Assembly: GCA_947443645.1 (NCBI GenBank)
Contig: CANEXF010000010.1
Span: forward strand, 1-64,000
Length of the DNA: 64,000 nt
Source: Comamonadaceae bacterium
GTDB taxonomy: Bacteria; Pseudomonadota; Gammaproteobacteria; Burkholderiales; Burkholderiaceae_C
Reading direction: 5' to 3'
The translations under genes and the position numbers were made by a program. How positions within the stretch are numbered: the stretch's first letter is position 1; the number at the start of each line of letters is the position of its first letter. Below the pieces are notes generated by a model. That model ran no database searches and was not told the origin of the DNA. It saw only the letters and a list, made by a program, of their open reading frames with translations. Positions 1 to 8,021 of this stretch are shown in pieces.

Positions 1-69
1 ACGGTCGGATGCGCCTATGAGCACGACAGACCGTGGCTGAAACAGGGCTTCGAGATTGCGTACGCTCAT
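1..69 (-). CDS. N-terminus of a CoA-binding acetate-CoA ligase (ADP-forming)-like protein, partial
   Basis: Only the first 23 codons lie in the window; the gene runs off the left edge. They begin MSVRNLEALFQPRSVVLIGA, the usual opening of the CoA-binding Rossmann domain of ADP-forming acyl-CoA synthetases and of the related Pat-type protein acetyltransferases. GAGG lies 6 bp before the ATG. The gene is divergent from the DksA-like gene and shares its upstream region, which holds an FNR-like box. Family assignment rests on this short motif alone, so the domain order and exact substrate are unknown. Confidence 0.65.
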   Translation of the reverse strand, partial: MSVRNLEALFQPRSVVLIGASDR

Positions 70-138
70 TGAGATCCTCACACAAAAGTAGGCCAGCAGA
101 CTTACAAGCCGAGATTAGCGTCGACCTCGCTCGTGCAC

Positions 139-180
139 TTGCGCCAGATCAAGAACGTAGAGACTTTCGACACGCAGAAT
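139..180 (+). promoter_or_regulatory. FNR/ANR-like box plus -10 upstream of the DksA-like gene
   Basis: TTGCGccagATCAA at 139-152 matches 8 of 10 conserved bases of the FNR/ANR palindrome TTGAT-N4-ATCAA. A weak -10 (CAGAAT, 175-180) places a start near 187, about 41.5 bp from the box centre, as in class II FNR-activated promoters. The site could also serve the divergent CoA-ligase gene. Confidence 0.5.
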
Positions 181-211
181 AATAAAATTCAATTGCGTAG
201 AAAGGTTCTTT

Positions 212-616
212 ATGGACACTTATGACAACAGCATGGCGGCCGGCTTTCGCCAACTACTAGCCCAGCGAGAAACTGAACTACGCGCAACCCTGCACGCGGC
301 GAATGCCCCGGTCGATGCGTCGGGACAAGCCGAGCCGCGCGAGGTGACGGACTTCAAGGATGTGGCAACAGAACTCAGCCGCGCAACCATAGACGATGCA
401 AAAGCAGAACACGCGGCGAAAGAACTTGAGTTGCTGCTGGCTGCACGCGCCCGCCTCGACGACGCAAGCTTTGGCTATTGCCTGGACTGCGGCGAGGCCA
501 TTGACCTCAGGCGACTTCAGGCGCTACCCACCGCGCCTTTGTGTACCGCTTGTCAATCCATCCAGGAGCATGGCCGTCCTCTGATGACGCGCCAAAAATC
601 CTTAACTCCACCGTGA
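212..616 (+). CDS. DksA/TraR-family zinc-finger protein
   Basis: This 134-residue cytoplasmic protein has a coiled-coil-prone N-terminal half (about residues 10-85). A C-terminal four-cysteine zinc finger follows, with CLDC near residue 91 and CTAC near residue 112. DksA/TraR proteins of this type bind RNA polymerase through the secondary channel and modulate initiation, often with ppGpp. It is shorter than canonical DksA (about 150 residues) and resembles the stress-cluster paralogues, so it is not called dksA. It opens the FNR-box-bearing stress block and precedes the phasin gene by 11 bp, so the two probably form an operon. Confidence 0.8.
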   Translation: MDTYDNSMAAGFRQLLAQRETELRATLHAANAPVDASGQAEPREVTDFKDVATELSRATIDDAKAEHAAKELELLLAARARLDDASFGYCLDCGEAIDLRRLQALPTAPLCTACQSIQEHGRPLMTRQKSLTPP

Positions 617-627
617 AAGGAATTGTC

Positions 628-1164
628 ATGAGTACCCAAAATTCCCGTGTTGCAAAAACACCAGAAAGTGCCCATGCAGAGTCGACCCCTTCAAAAACCT
701 TGTTGAGCGACCTTAGCCGACAGCAGTTTTCATTGGTTGCCGACAGTGCGTGTGCCATGTTTAAGGGCGTTGAAGCGATGCGAAAAATACAACAGGAGGC
801 CGCGCACCAGGCATCGCAGCAATATGAATTGGCGGCGCAAAAAATACGCAACGCAAGCGCCTCAGCTGACTTCTTGACCATCGCCTCGGAGTTGATGCGC
901 TTTGACATGCAGGAAGCGACGCGCTACTGGCAGCAACTCGCAGCTGCGGCACTGGAAGCGCAAGTTGAAATGACGAGCACGACGGGCAAACTGATTGAGC
1001 CCACCTCAATCGCAGGACTCAAGCCAGTCATTGAAACCTGGCAAGCCGCTCTGGTAGCGCCAGTCAGCCAGGTTCCGGCGGTGTTACAGCCGGTTCTCGA
1101 AACGTGGCAGGCCGTTATTGCCGGCTCCTTGAATGGCCCGGGGAAGCACGCGACCACCCACTAG
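628..1164 (+). CDS. Phasin family protein (PHB granule-associated)
   Basis: The 178-residue protein is alanine- and glutamine-rich and largely helical, with no signal peptide. It matches the phasin pattern, including a Phe/Met-rich start (QQFSLVADSACAMFKGVEAM) and helices around YWQQLAAAALEAQVEM. Phasins coat polyhydroxyalkanoate granules and influence their size and synthase activity. GAAAGGAATTGTC before ATG 628 gives a good ribosome site and favours this start over upstream in-frame codons. It follows the DksA-like gene closely and converges on the PHA synthase gene with a 35-bp gap, which supports the granule role. Confidence 0.8.
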   Translation: MSTQNSRVAKTPESAHAESTPSKTLLSDLSRQQFSLVADSACAMFKGVEAMRKIQQEAAHQASQQYELAAQKIRNASASADFLTIASELMRFDMQEATRYWQQLAAAALEAQVEMTSTTGKLIEPTSIAGLKPVIETWQAALVAPVSQVPAVLQPVLETWQAVIAGSLNGPGKHATTH

Positions 1165-1199
1165 CTAGCGAGTCTGAGACGAAGGCTATTTTTCAAGCC

Positions 1200-2951
1200 T
1201 TATTGCATGTGAACGTAGCTGCCAGGCGCTGCCAAGGGCGCGTTGTCAACGAGCAGGCCTCGCACGGGCTGAGGTTTCAATTTGCCTGAGGAATGCTTTT
1301 TTAACCAGTCGTGCAGGTATGGCCACCACGAACCCGCATGCTCGGTCGCTGAATCGAACCACTCCTGCGGATCGAGAGGTGCTTTTTGCGATGACTTGGC
1401 ATTGACGCGGTAGCTGGCCTGTGGGTGCGCCATCGGCCCTGCAGGCGGGTTGACAATGCCCACGTTGTGACCGCCAGAGCTCAACACAAAACACACTGGG
1501 CCAGATGTCTGGCGGTTGATCTTGAACACTGACGTCCAGGGCGACACATGGTCGTGTTCTGTTGCCAGCACGAAAATTGGCACCTTGATCTCCGACAGAC
1601 TCACCGTTTTTCCTGCGACACGGTAGCGCCCCTCCGCAAGATCATTATGAAGATAGAAGCGGCGCAGGTATTCACTGTGCATTCGGGCCGGCATGCGCGT
1701 CGCATCTGCATTCCAGGCACGCAAAGCCGTCATGGGGGTACCTGCGCCCATCAGGTATTCATGTACCAGCTTGGACCAGACCAGATCCTTTGAGTTGATC
1801 AGCTGAAAGGCGCCAGCCATCTGGCGGCCGTCCAGGTAACCACGAGCGGCCATCAGGTCTTCAATAAACGCGATCTGGCTCTCGTCAATGAACAGCCCAA
1901 GCTCGCCTGGCTCATGGAAATCAGTTTGCGCTGCCAGCAGCGTCAGCGTCTTGAGCGGATTGTGGGTGCCGTCGCCCAACGCCGCTGCAGCGACGGCCAG
2001 CAGGGTTCCGCCAAGGCAATAGCCCATGGCATGAATAGCTGCGCGTGGCTGTATGGCTTGAACCGCTTTCAAGGCAGCCATCACCCCAAGTTCGAGGTAA
2101 TCGTCCATACCCAAATCACGGTCTTCGCTACCGGGATTTTTCCAGGAAACCATGAAAACCGTATGTCCCTGCCCCACCAGGTATTTGACCAGCGAGTCGT
2201 CGGGTGTCAGATCGAGGATGTAATACTTCATAATCCATGACGGGACAATGAGCACGGGCTCCAGAGCAAGCTCAGCACTGGTCGCGTCATATTGAATCAG
2301 CTCCATCAAATGGTTTCTGAACACGACCTTGCCCGGGGTTATGGCTACGGCCTTTCCGGGCAGAAATTTTTCTACCCCTCGCGGTCTTCCGTCCGTGAGG
2401 ACTGCCAAGGCGTCGCGCGACCAGTTGACAAAACCACTGGCAAGATTAACGCCGCCAGTATTCATCGTCTTGTGCAGAACCTCGGGATTGCTGAGGAAAA
2501 AATTCGATGGTGACCAGATGTCCAGCCATTGACGCATCGTGAAGGCGGCGACGTCCTCATGATGGCTGGAAACGCCCCGAACGCCTGTCATGGATTCGGC
2601 CCACCATTGCTCACTCAGCAAGAAGGCCTGTGCCAGGGCCGTGAATGGCGGCCGGTTCCAATCGCGTGGTGAAAACCGTTTGTCTTGCGGCGTGGGCTCC
2701 ACGCATTGCTGGCAATCGCCGTGCCAGGCATGCTGAGCGTACTGGAGCCACATCAGGTATTTGCGAAAAGCGCTGGCCGCGAGTTCACTCTGCTTTGATG
2801 GCGAAGTCAACAGATGACTGAACCAGTCCGCATAGGCCTGCGTGACCGACGACGGTGATATGCCGTGCGCCAGGCGGGCAAGCCAGAGCTTTATTGGAAG
2901 ATCCAGCGGGTTTGGCTCGTGCTGATCCGGGGGCAGGTTTTCAATAGGCAT
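1200..2951 (-). CDS. phaC: Class I poly(3-hydroxyalkanoate) synthase
   Basis: This cytoplasmic granule-bound enzyme polymerises (R)-3-hydroxyacyl-CoA into PHB. It has the N-terminal PhaC domain and an alpha/beta-hydrolase core. The lipase-like box GYCLGG gives the nucleophilic Cys (about residue 312); the Asp of EHDHVSPW (about 467) and the His of GGHNVGIVNPP (about 495) complete the triad. Length (583 residues from ATG 2951) fits class I synthases. A TTG at 2972 is in frame and overlaps the stop of the upstream transpeptidase gene as TTGA, so translation may start there by coupling. The phasin gene lies convergently downstream. Confidence 0.92.
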   Translation of the reverse strand: MPIENLPPDQHEPNPLDLPIKLWLARLAHGISPSSVTQAYADWFSHLLTSPSKQSELAASAFRKYLMWLQYAQHAWHGDCQQCVEPTPQDKRFSPRDWNRPPFTALAQAFLLSEQWWAESMTGVRGVSSHHEDVAAFTMRQWLDIWSPSNFFLSNPEVLHKTMNTGGVNLASGFVNWSRDALAVLTDGRPRGVEKFLPGKAVAITPGKVVFRNHLMELIQYDATSAELALEPVLIVPSWIMKYYILDLTPDDSLVKYLVGQGHTVFMVSWKNPGSEDRDLGMDDYLELGVMAALKAVQAIQPRAAIHAMGYCLGGTLLAVAAAALGDGTHNPLKTLTLLAAQTDFHEPGELGLFIDESQIAFIEDLMAARGYLDGRQMAGAFQLINSKDLVWSKLVHEYLMGAGTPMTALRAWNADATRMPARMHSEYLRRFYLHNDLAEGRYRVAGKTVSLSEIKVPIFVLATEHDHVSPWTSVFKINRQTSGPVCFVLSSGGHNVGIVNPPAGPMAHPQASYRVNAKSSQKAPLDPQEWFDSATEHAGSWWPYLHDWLKKHSSGKLKPQPVRGLLVDNAPLAAPGSYVHMQ

Positions 2952-2968
2952 TAGAAATCCGGTTGTAT

Positions 2969-3805
2969 TCAATTGCCAGCCTTTGACGCAGGCTTCGCAT
3001 GCGGCTGAAATGGCGCTGGCGACCAGTCAGGCCTGTCAACGCGTTCGGTGTCCACGACGATCAGGTAGCGACCGGGATCCGGCACCGGTTCGCGACCTGG
3101 GTTGAGAACCCACAGTTTTTGACCGTTACGCAGCGCCTGTTCATAGTCAGCGTCAAGCAAGCCATATCGGTCCAACAGCCGGTTGAGCGTCGCCGGAATG
3201 CGGATACAGCCTTTGGATTGCGCACTGCCCAAACGCCGTTCCAGCAAGTCCGGATCAGTCGCATGCATTTGCAGGCGCATGTCAGACACGGCACCGTCGC
3301 CCCAGCCCTTGGCTACGCGTTGCCAGCCAAAATCGAAGACTCGCATTCCCTTGGCACCATAGCCACGTATGCCGTTGCTGTTGAGCGTTCCTTCGGCTCG
3401 GAAATCAGGGTTGCGCATGCTGTGCTCAAACACACCCAGAGGTGTTTCAAAATGATCAAAAGCACCAGGCAAACCGGTCGAAACCGGCGAGGCTCCGATC
3501 GCCTGGAACTCACCCTGCGCCGAACGCCAAAACAGAAATAAAGCCTGAACCTTTGGGTCGCGGTCAACCACGGCAATATATTGCGGATCAACAGGCACGA
3601 TGTCTGCCGCCGCAAGCGCCTGTTGCGCAAGCAACGCATAGGGCATCAAATCAGCAGCGGGTACGGACAACTTCATATCTACCTCGGCGCTGTATTGCAC
3701 GGACATGTCCACAGCATTCGCCGTCAGAACAAACAGCATGCAAAAGATGCCCGCAACCATTTGGCCCACCAAGGCACTAGCGATCGGACAACGCGCAACC
3801 GACAT
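2969..3805 (-). CDS. Exported L,D-transpeptidase (YkuD domain) protein
   Basis: The protein has an N-terminal hydrophobic export signal ending near ANA (about residue 30). It also has a YkuD catalytic motif HATDPDLLERRLG...SKGCIRI, with the catalytic Cys in SKGC. Such enzymes cross-link peptidoglycan or attach proteins to it in the periplasm. GAGGAG 6 bp before the ATG at 3805 fixes the start. Its stop codon overlaps an in-frame TTG of phaC, so the two genes are probably co-transcribed, an odd pairing of a wall enzyme with a PHB synthase. An FNR-like half-conserved box lies about 60 bp upstream. Confidence 0.8.
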   Translation of the reverse strand: MSVARCPIASALVGQMVAGIFCMLFVLTANAVDMSVQYSAEVDMKLSVPAADLMPYALLAQQALAAADIVPVDPQYIAVVDRDPKVQALFLFWRSAQGEFQAIGASPVSTGLPGAFDHFETPLGVFEHSMRNPDFRAEGTLNSNGIRGYGAKGMRVFDFGWQRVAKGWGDGAVSDMRLQMHATDPDLLERRLGSAQSKGCIRIPATLNRLLDRYGLLDADYEQALRNGQKLWVLNPGREPVPDPGRYLIVVDTERVDRPDWSPAPFQPHAKPASKAGN

Positions 3806-3865
3806 ATGTAACTCCTCGCTTGAATCTAGCACCGGCGTATTGTTTCATCCTGCTCGACTATTTCA

Positions 3866-3879
3866 ATGCGCTAGATCAA
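3866..3879 (-). promoter_or_regulatory. Weak FNR/ANR-like box upstream of the L,D-transpeptidase/phaC genes
   Basis: ATGCGctagATCAA matches 7 of 10 FNR-box bases and shares the GCG-N4-ATCAA core of the better boxes at 139 and 7584. A possible -10 on the minus strand (AACAAT, 3840-3845) puts the start about 40 bp from the box centre. Confidence 0.35.
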
Positions 3880-3931
3880 GCTTGAGGTGTCCGCAGCTCA
3901 TGCAAACTGATCCGCCTCGCAATACATAGAT

Positions 3932-3945
3932 TTGCGAAATGTCAA
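3932..3945 (+). promoter_or_regulatory. Weak FNR/ANR-like box upstream of the BON-domain gene
   Basis: TTGCGaaatGTCAA matches 7 of 10 FNR-box bases. A CATAAA -10-like sequence at 3966-3971 gives a start about 40 bp downstream of the box centre. Support comes mainly from similarity in layout to the stronger boxes in this cluster. Confidence 0.35.
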
Positions 3946-4028
3946 AGGACTGATCGCACGACCTGCATAAAGTTCACATGCACAACCCTCAATGGTTCCA
4001 TTTTTAGTCCACCAAGGAAATGCAAAAA

Positions 4029-4682
4029 ATGAAAACAGACAACCAGATCAAGGCCGACGTCATGGCAGAGCTCGCTTGGGATGCGGCAATCAATCCGATT
4101 GGCATTGGTGTCATCGTGAAAAATGGCGTCGTCACCTTGACCGGACACTTGGACACCTTCGCTGAGAAACATGCTGTGGAAAGGGCCGTTCGCCGGGTTG
4201 CTGGCGTGCGCGGTATCGCCCTTGAGCTTGACGTCAAGCTCTCTGCTGCGCACAAACGTAGCGATTCCGAGATCGCCCAGGCGGCAAGCTCGGCCCTGCG
4301 GTGGAGCTCGCTTGTTCCAGATGAACACATCAAGGTCGAAGTCGAAGATGGCTGGGTCACGCTGACTGGCGAGGTCGATTGGGGCTACCAGCTTGCAAGC
4401 GCTGAACAGTCTATTCGCCCACTTGTCGGCGTACGAGGTCTGACCAATCGCATCACGATCAAATCACGTGCCAGCAGCAAACTCATTGGCGAAGAAATAT
4501 CTGCCGCGCTTCAAAGGCAGGCAGAAAGAGAAGCCAAGCACCTGGACATTGAGGTCGAAGGGGGCGTGGTCACATTAAAGGGGAAAGTGCATTCGATGTC
4601 AGAGCATGACGCAGCGATTGGCGCAGCGTTTGCAGCTCGAGGCGTCACAAGAGTCATTGACAAGCTTGAGATCAGCGTCTGA
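4029..4682 (+). CDS. Triple BON-domain stress protein
   Basis: Three consecutive BON domains are visible, around residues 5-70, 75-145 and 148-217. Each carries the V..G.VTLTG or V..G.VTLKG core. BON domains bind membranes or phospholipids and occur in OsmY-type stress proteins. Unlike OsmY this protein has no signal peptide, so it is probably cytoplasmic. The start MKTDNQIKADV is the family's usual one. It is preferred to an ATG nine bases earlier because AAGGA is then 10 bp away rather than 1-2 bp. The Hsp20 gene follows 88 bp downstream on the same strand. Confidence 0.8.
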   Translation: MKTDNQIKADVMAELAWDAAINPIGIGVIVKNGVVTLTGHLDTFAEKHAVERAVRRVAGVRGIALELDVKLSAAHKRSDSEIAQAASSALRWSSLVPDEHIKVEVEDGWVTLTGEVDWGYQLASAEQSIRPLVGVRGLTNRITIKSRASSKLIGEEISAALQRQAEREAKHLDIEVEGGVVTLKGKVHSMSEHDAAIGAAFAARGVTRVIDKLEISV

Positions 4683-4770
4683 GCGAGGTCCGTTTTCGTT
4701 TTTTTTATTAGTTCAGTTTCCATATTTATTGGATTTTTCAGATTCTTTAACCCACCCATGGAGGTCAATC

Positions 4771-5199
4771 ATGAGCACACTTCGTCTTCTGGATCCTGCT
4801 TTCAGCGATTCATTCGAGTCAGCTTTGCGTCGCATGTTCACGCCAATGGCGATGGAAACCGAGACGCCAGCGCTGAATATGCGCATCGATGTATCTGAAA
4901 AAGGCGATTCCTACGTCGTCAAAGCAGATATCCCTGGCGTCAAGAAAGAGGACATCAACGTCCGCGTTGACGGCAATATTGTGCAGATAGATGCCGAGGT
5001 CAAGCGTGAAAAAGAAACCAAGGGCAATGGCGACAAGGTTCTTAGAAGCGAGCGCTATTACGGCAATATTTCACGCACCTTCAGTCTGAACCAGGACGTT
5101 GACGATGCAAAGTCGCTGGCCAAATACAGCGATGGCGTGCTGACACTGGAACTACCCAAGAAGACATCGACAGCGTCAAAGCAGCTGACAGTGCAATAG
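4771..5199 (+). CDS. Hsp20/alpha-crystallin small heat-shock protein
   Basis: This is a 142-residue ATP-independent holdase. After a short N-terminal arm, the alpha-crystallin domain spans about residues 38-135, with DIPGVKKEDINV and the closing GVLTLELPKK motif. No C-terminal I-x-I tail is obvious. GGAGGTCAATC before ATG 4771 is a strong ribosome site and excludes longer in-frame starts. The gene belongs to the stress block between the BON protein and the flavodoxin-like gene. No separate FNR box was seen, so it may be transcribed with the BON gene. Confidence 0.9.
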   Translation: MSTLRLLDPAFSDSFESALRRMFTPMAMETETPALNMRIDVSEKGDSYVVKADIPGVKKEDINVRVDGNIVQIDAEVKREKETKGNGDKVLRSERYYGNISRTFSLNQDVDDAKSLAKYSDGVLTLELPKKTSTASKQLTVQ

Positions 5200-5302
5200 T
5201 CTCTGCTTGGGAATCAGGGGCAAGGCTGTGGTGGCGGTGAAAACCGGTGCCACCCCGCCCTGCCCAAACGACTGATGGAAACGCTTGGCGAGACCGTTTC
5301 GA

Positions 5303-5830
5303 TCATCCTTCTTGCGAAGACCAGGTTTTGGGTCGTACGGCTTCTGCGTCTACACCAGCGCTTCTCACAGCCTTGCCAAAGGCCTCAAGTCGTGCGGCAT
5401 AACTGCCATCATCGACTTCGCGCGTAGTGAACGCTGCGGTAAGAATCGGGGCACGTCCCATCAGGTGATCAACCTCTGCCACAGCATTGGCAGCGCCCCT
5501 GCTTCCCATCACCGATATCAAGCCAAGCCGCGCCAAATCGGCACCGCGATTGACGATGAAGCTGCGCATGGGTCCGGCCAGTCGATAGACCCAGATCGGC
5601 GAAATCAGCACCACACTCGAGAAATTTTTGGGGTCTGGTCCAACATAGCGGATGGGTGGTCGCCTGCGCAGGACGGAGTCAAGCACGTATCGGAGTGTGC
5701 CGCTTGCGCCAGATCTTATTTCCAACTCCATGATTTCTCCGCTTGGACAATCAAGCTGACTGCAAAGCAAGTGCGCCACGCGGCGCGACGTACCCGAGTA
5801 GGAATAAAAAATAGCGAGAATCGGCTCCAT
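5303..5830 (-). CDS. Flavodoxin-like protein
   Basis: The 175-residue protein opens with a beta-strand and the phosphate-binding loop YSYSGTSRRVA, the FMN-binding site of flavodoxin-like proteins. A second flavin-loop region, LISPIWVYRLAGPM, lies near residue 76. It is cytoplasmic and probably carries electrons or acts as an NAD(P)H-linked reductase partner. It lies alone on the minus strand behind a perfect FNR box, so it is the best candidate in the window for strong induction at low oxygen. Its redox partner is not identifiable from the neighbours. Confidence 0.75.
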   Translation of the reverse strand: MEPILAIFYSYSGTSRRVAHLLCSQLDCPSGEIMELEIRSGASGTLRYVLDSVLRRRPPIRYVGPDPKNFSSVVLISPIWVYRLAGPMRSFIVNRGADLARLGLISVMGSRGAANAVAEVDHLMGRAPILTAAFTTREVDDGSYAARLEAFGKAVRSAGVDAEAVRPKTWSSQEG

Positions 5831-5862
5831 TGATCACCCCTTGTTCAATTCAACAGGTTTTC

Positions 5863-5904
5863 AAGGTACTACGGCCACAGGACTACTGAATTGATCTCTA
5901 TCAA
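5863..5904 (-). promoter_or_regulatory. Perfect FNR/ANR box and -10 for the flavodoxin-like gene
   Basis: TTGATctctATCAA at 5891-5904 matches all 10 conserved bases of the FNR/ANR consensus. TACCTT on the minus strand at 5863-5868 serves as -10, giving a start near 5856. This is 41-41.5 bp from the box centre, the class II activator spacing. The gene starts at 5830. Confidence 0.8.
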
Positions 5905-6099
5905 GCCAGACACCACTTGCGCAAAGCGCATATTGAGAACGGTCAAGGTGTGCTAAGCCCAAGTCTCTAGGATCGGGCTTGATGAACAATCTTGCGCCCG
6001 CGTATTTTTTCGTTATCGATGGGCTGAATGCTGGTTTTCACATAGAGGCGCAACTGTTGCTCCATCGCTGTTTGCAATTTGCCCAATTTTGAAACCCGT

Positions 6100-7569
6100 A
6101 TGTCACCTGATACCACCAACCAACTTGTCGCCGCGATGGCAGTTTCTTTGGGCGCAGAACTCATAGAGACCTCTATCTCGTGGATTTTGCTGACAGAAAC
6201 TTAGGCATATAAGGTCAAAAAAAACTTACGGCTGCCCTTCGTCGACTATTCGACACTTAAAGCACGGCAACATTTTTGTGAGGAAGAGCCCAGGCTTAAC
6301 CGGCGACTGGCGCCCTCGCTTTACATCGACGTTGTCTGTTTCACCGGCACGCCTGAGTCACCTGTGCTCGGTGGTGACGGACCTGTGCTGGAATATGCAG
6401 TGCGCATGCACCGCTTTGCAACAGGTGCGCTGTTCAGTGAGCGGCTTGCATCCGGTGGTTTATGCGCTGAAGACATAGACCAGCTTGCAGCTTTACTCGC
6501 GGACTTTCACCAGCAAGCGCCTGTTGCCAGCGCGAGCAGCGGTTTTGCAACTGGCAGCACTCGACGCGCAACAGCGCTGGCTGCGCTTGACGGCCTTGGT
6601 GAAATTGCAGGTAAAAACGAACAGCGTGAACTTCGCGACTGGCTGGACACAAAGGCCCATGCGTTGATGCCACTATGGAACTTTCGGCTGGCGACCAGCC
6701 GGGTCCGTGAATGTCATGGCGACCTGCACTTGGCGAATCTGGTGCGATTGAACGCCGGCGTGGCAGCCTTTGACGGCATAGAGTTTGATCCGGCGCTGCG
6801 TTGGATAGACGTGATTGACGACGTGGCGTTTGTCGTGATGGACCTGTTGGTGAAAGGCCGGCGCGACTTTGCCTTCCGTTTCATCAATGCCTGGCTGGAC
6901 CGGACCGGCGATCATGCAGGCTTGCCGACTTTAGCTTACGCAATGGTCTATCGGGCGCTCGTGCGTGCCCAGGTTCATTCTCTGCGGGGCGCTCAGGGCA
7001 TGAGCACAGCCAGAAGCTATATAGAAAATGCAACTGCATTTATTCAGCCAGCTCAGCCACGGCTTTTCATCATGCACGGCCTGCCGGGGTCTGGCAAAAC
7101 ATTTTCTTCGCAGCGCCTGCTTGAACGTGAAGGGGCCATACGCCTGCGATCAGACGTCGAGCGCAAACGACTTTTCGGCCTGGGCATGCGCGAGGATTCC
7201 CGACTCAAGGGCCTTGACATCTACGGTGCAGACACGACAGGCAAAGTCTATGCGAGACTTTTTCGCATCGCGCATCTTGTCTTGATGGCAGGCTTCCCTG
7301 TGATTCTTGATGCTGCCTTTTTGCGTCGGGCTGAAAGGGCCGAAGCACTGGCGCTGGCGAACACGCTTGGGGTCGACTTTTCTATCGTTGTTTGCGAAGC
7401 CCCGATTGAAGTCTTGCGATCAAGGCTGACTACCCGTCATGGCGACGCATCCGAGGCCGATGTCACGGTACTTGACAAGCTGCAAGGCAGCGCGGAACCC
7501 CTTTCAGGGCTCGAATCGACATATGCCTTTGAGCTTGAAGACGAAAACCCGGCCCGCAACGCGGCATAA
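6100..7569 (+). pseudogene. Aminoglycoside-phosphotransferase-like plus AAA/zeta-type kinase protein with in-frame amber codon
   Basis: Homologous sequence is continuous from ATG 6100 (MSPDTTNQLVAAMAVSLGAE...), through ISWILLTET, then TAG at 6202-6204, then AYKVKK and a full downstream frame to 7569. The stop replaces the aromatic residue normally found before AYK. The N-terminal half is an APH-like kinase fold with HGDLH; the C-terminal half has a P-loop GLPGSGKT. Translation from GTG 6364 would lose 88 residues, including the N-lobe lysine region. A sequencing error cannot be excluded. The product of intact homologues is uncharacterised. It sits in the FNR-linked stress block. Confidence 0.75.
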
Positions 7570-7583
7570 AACAGGCTTTGGCC

Positions 7584-7625
7584 TTGCGCTGCATCAAACA
7601 CATTGAGCTGGCACGTCCCTAATAT
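7584..7625 (+). promoter_or_regulatory. FNR/ANR-like box and consensus -10 upstream of the PspC-domain gene
   Basis: TTGCGctgcATCAA at 7584-7597 matches 8 of 10 FNR-box bases, and TAATAT at 7620-7625 is a near-perfect -10. The implied start (about 7632) is 41.5 bp from the box centre. The promoter probably drives the PspC-domain gene and the anion transporter behind it. Confidence 0.65.
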
Positions 7626-7650
7626 CGGCGCCATGGATGAGGAGACCGCC

Positions 7651-7974
7651 ATGAAACTGAGCGAAGAACTGCAGCGCCTGGACGAACTACGTCAAAGCGG
7701 CGTGTTGTCAAGCGAGGAGTTTTCACGCGCCAAAGCCCAACTACTGGGCAACTGCGTAAGCACGACACCACTGGCCGCCGTTGATAGGCTTAGACGCAGC
7801 ACCAGTGAGCGCTGGATAGCAGGCGTTTGCGGAGGCATTGCCCATGCAGTCGGCACTGGCGCCTGGATCTGGCGTTTACTTTTCACCTTGCTGTTCTTTT
7901 TTGGCGGTACAGGACTGGTGCGGTATCTGCTGATGTGGCTATTTGTGCCCGTCGAGTCGTTCAGTAAGCGATGA
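7651..7974 (+). CDS. SHOCT-PspC domain membrane protein
   Basis: The 107-residue protein has an N-terminal SHOCT-like segment (about residues 3-32, LQRLDELRQSGVLSSEEF). A PspC domain follows (about 48-107), with GVCGGIAHAVGTGAWIWR and one or two hydrophobic segments. PspC-type proteins sit in the inner membrane and take part in envelope-stress sensing. GAGGAG before ATG 7651 supports this start over ATG 7633. An FNR-like promoter lies just upstream, and the DASS transporter gene follows 47 bp later, so both may respond to oxygen limitation. Confidence 0.8.
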   Translation: MKLSEELQRLDELRQSGVLSSEEFSRAKAQLLGNCVSTTPLAAVDRLRRSTSERWIAGVCGGIAHAVGTGAWIWRLLFTLLFFFGGTGLVRYLLMWLFVPVESFSKR

Positions 7975-8021
7975 AGACGCGTCATTTACCCAAATAATCA
8001 CCTCAAAAAAATGGACTATGT

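Noticed and set aside
5967-6164. A 65-codon minus-strand frame with an AGAGGT ribosome-like site
   Set aside because: Its first third overlaps the kinase gene (from 6100), its encoded sequence matches no family, and the rest has no conserved feature. It is more likely a shadow.
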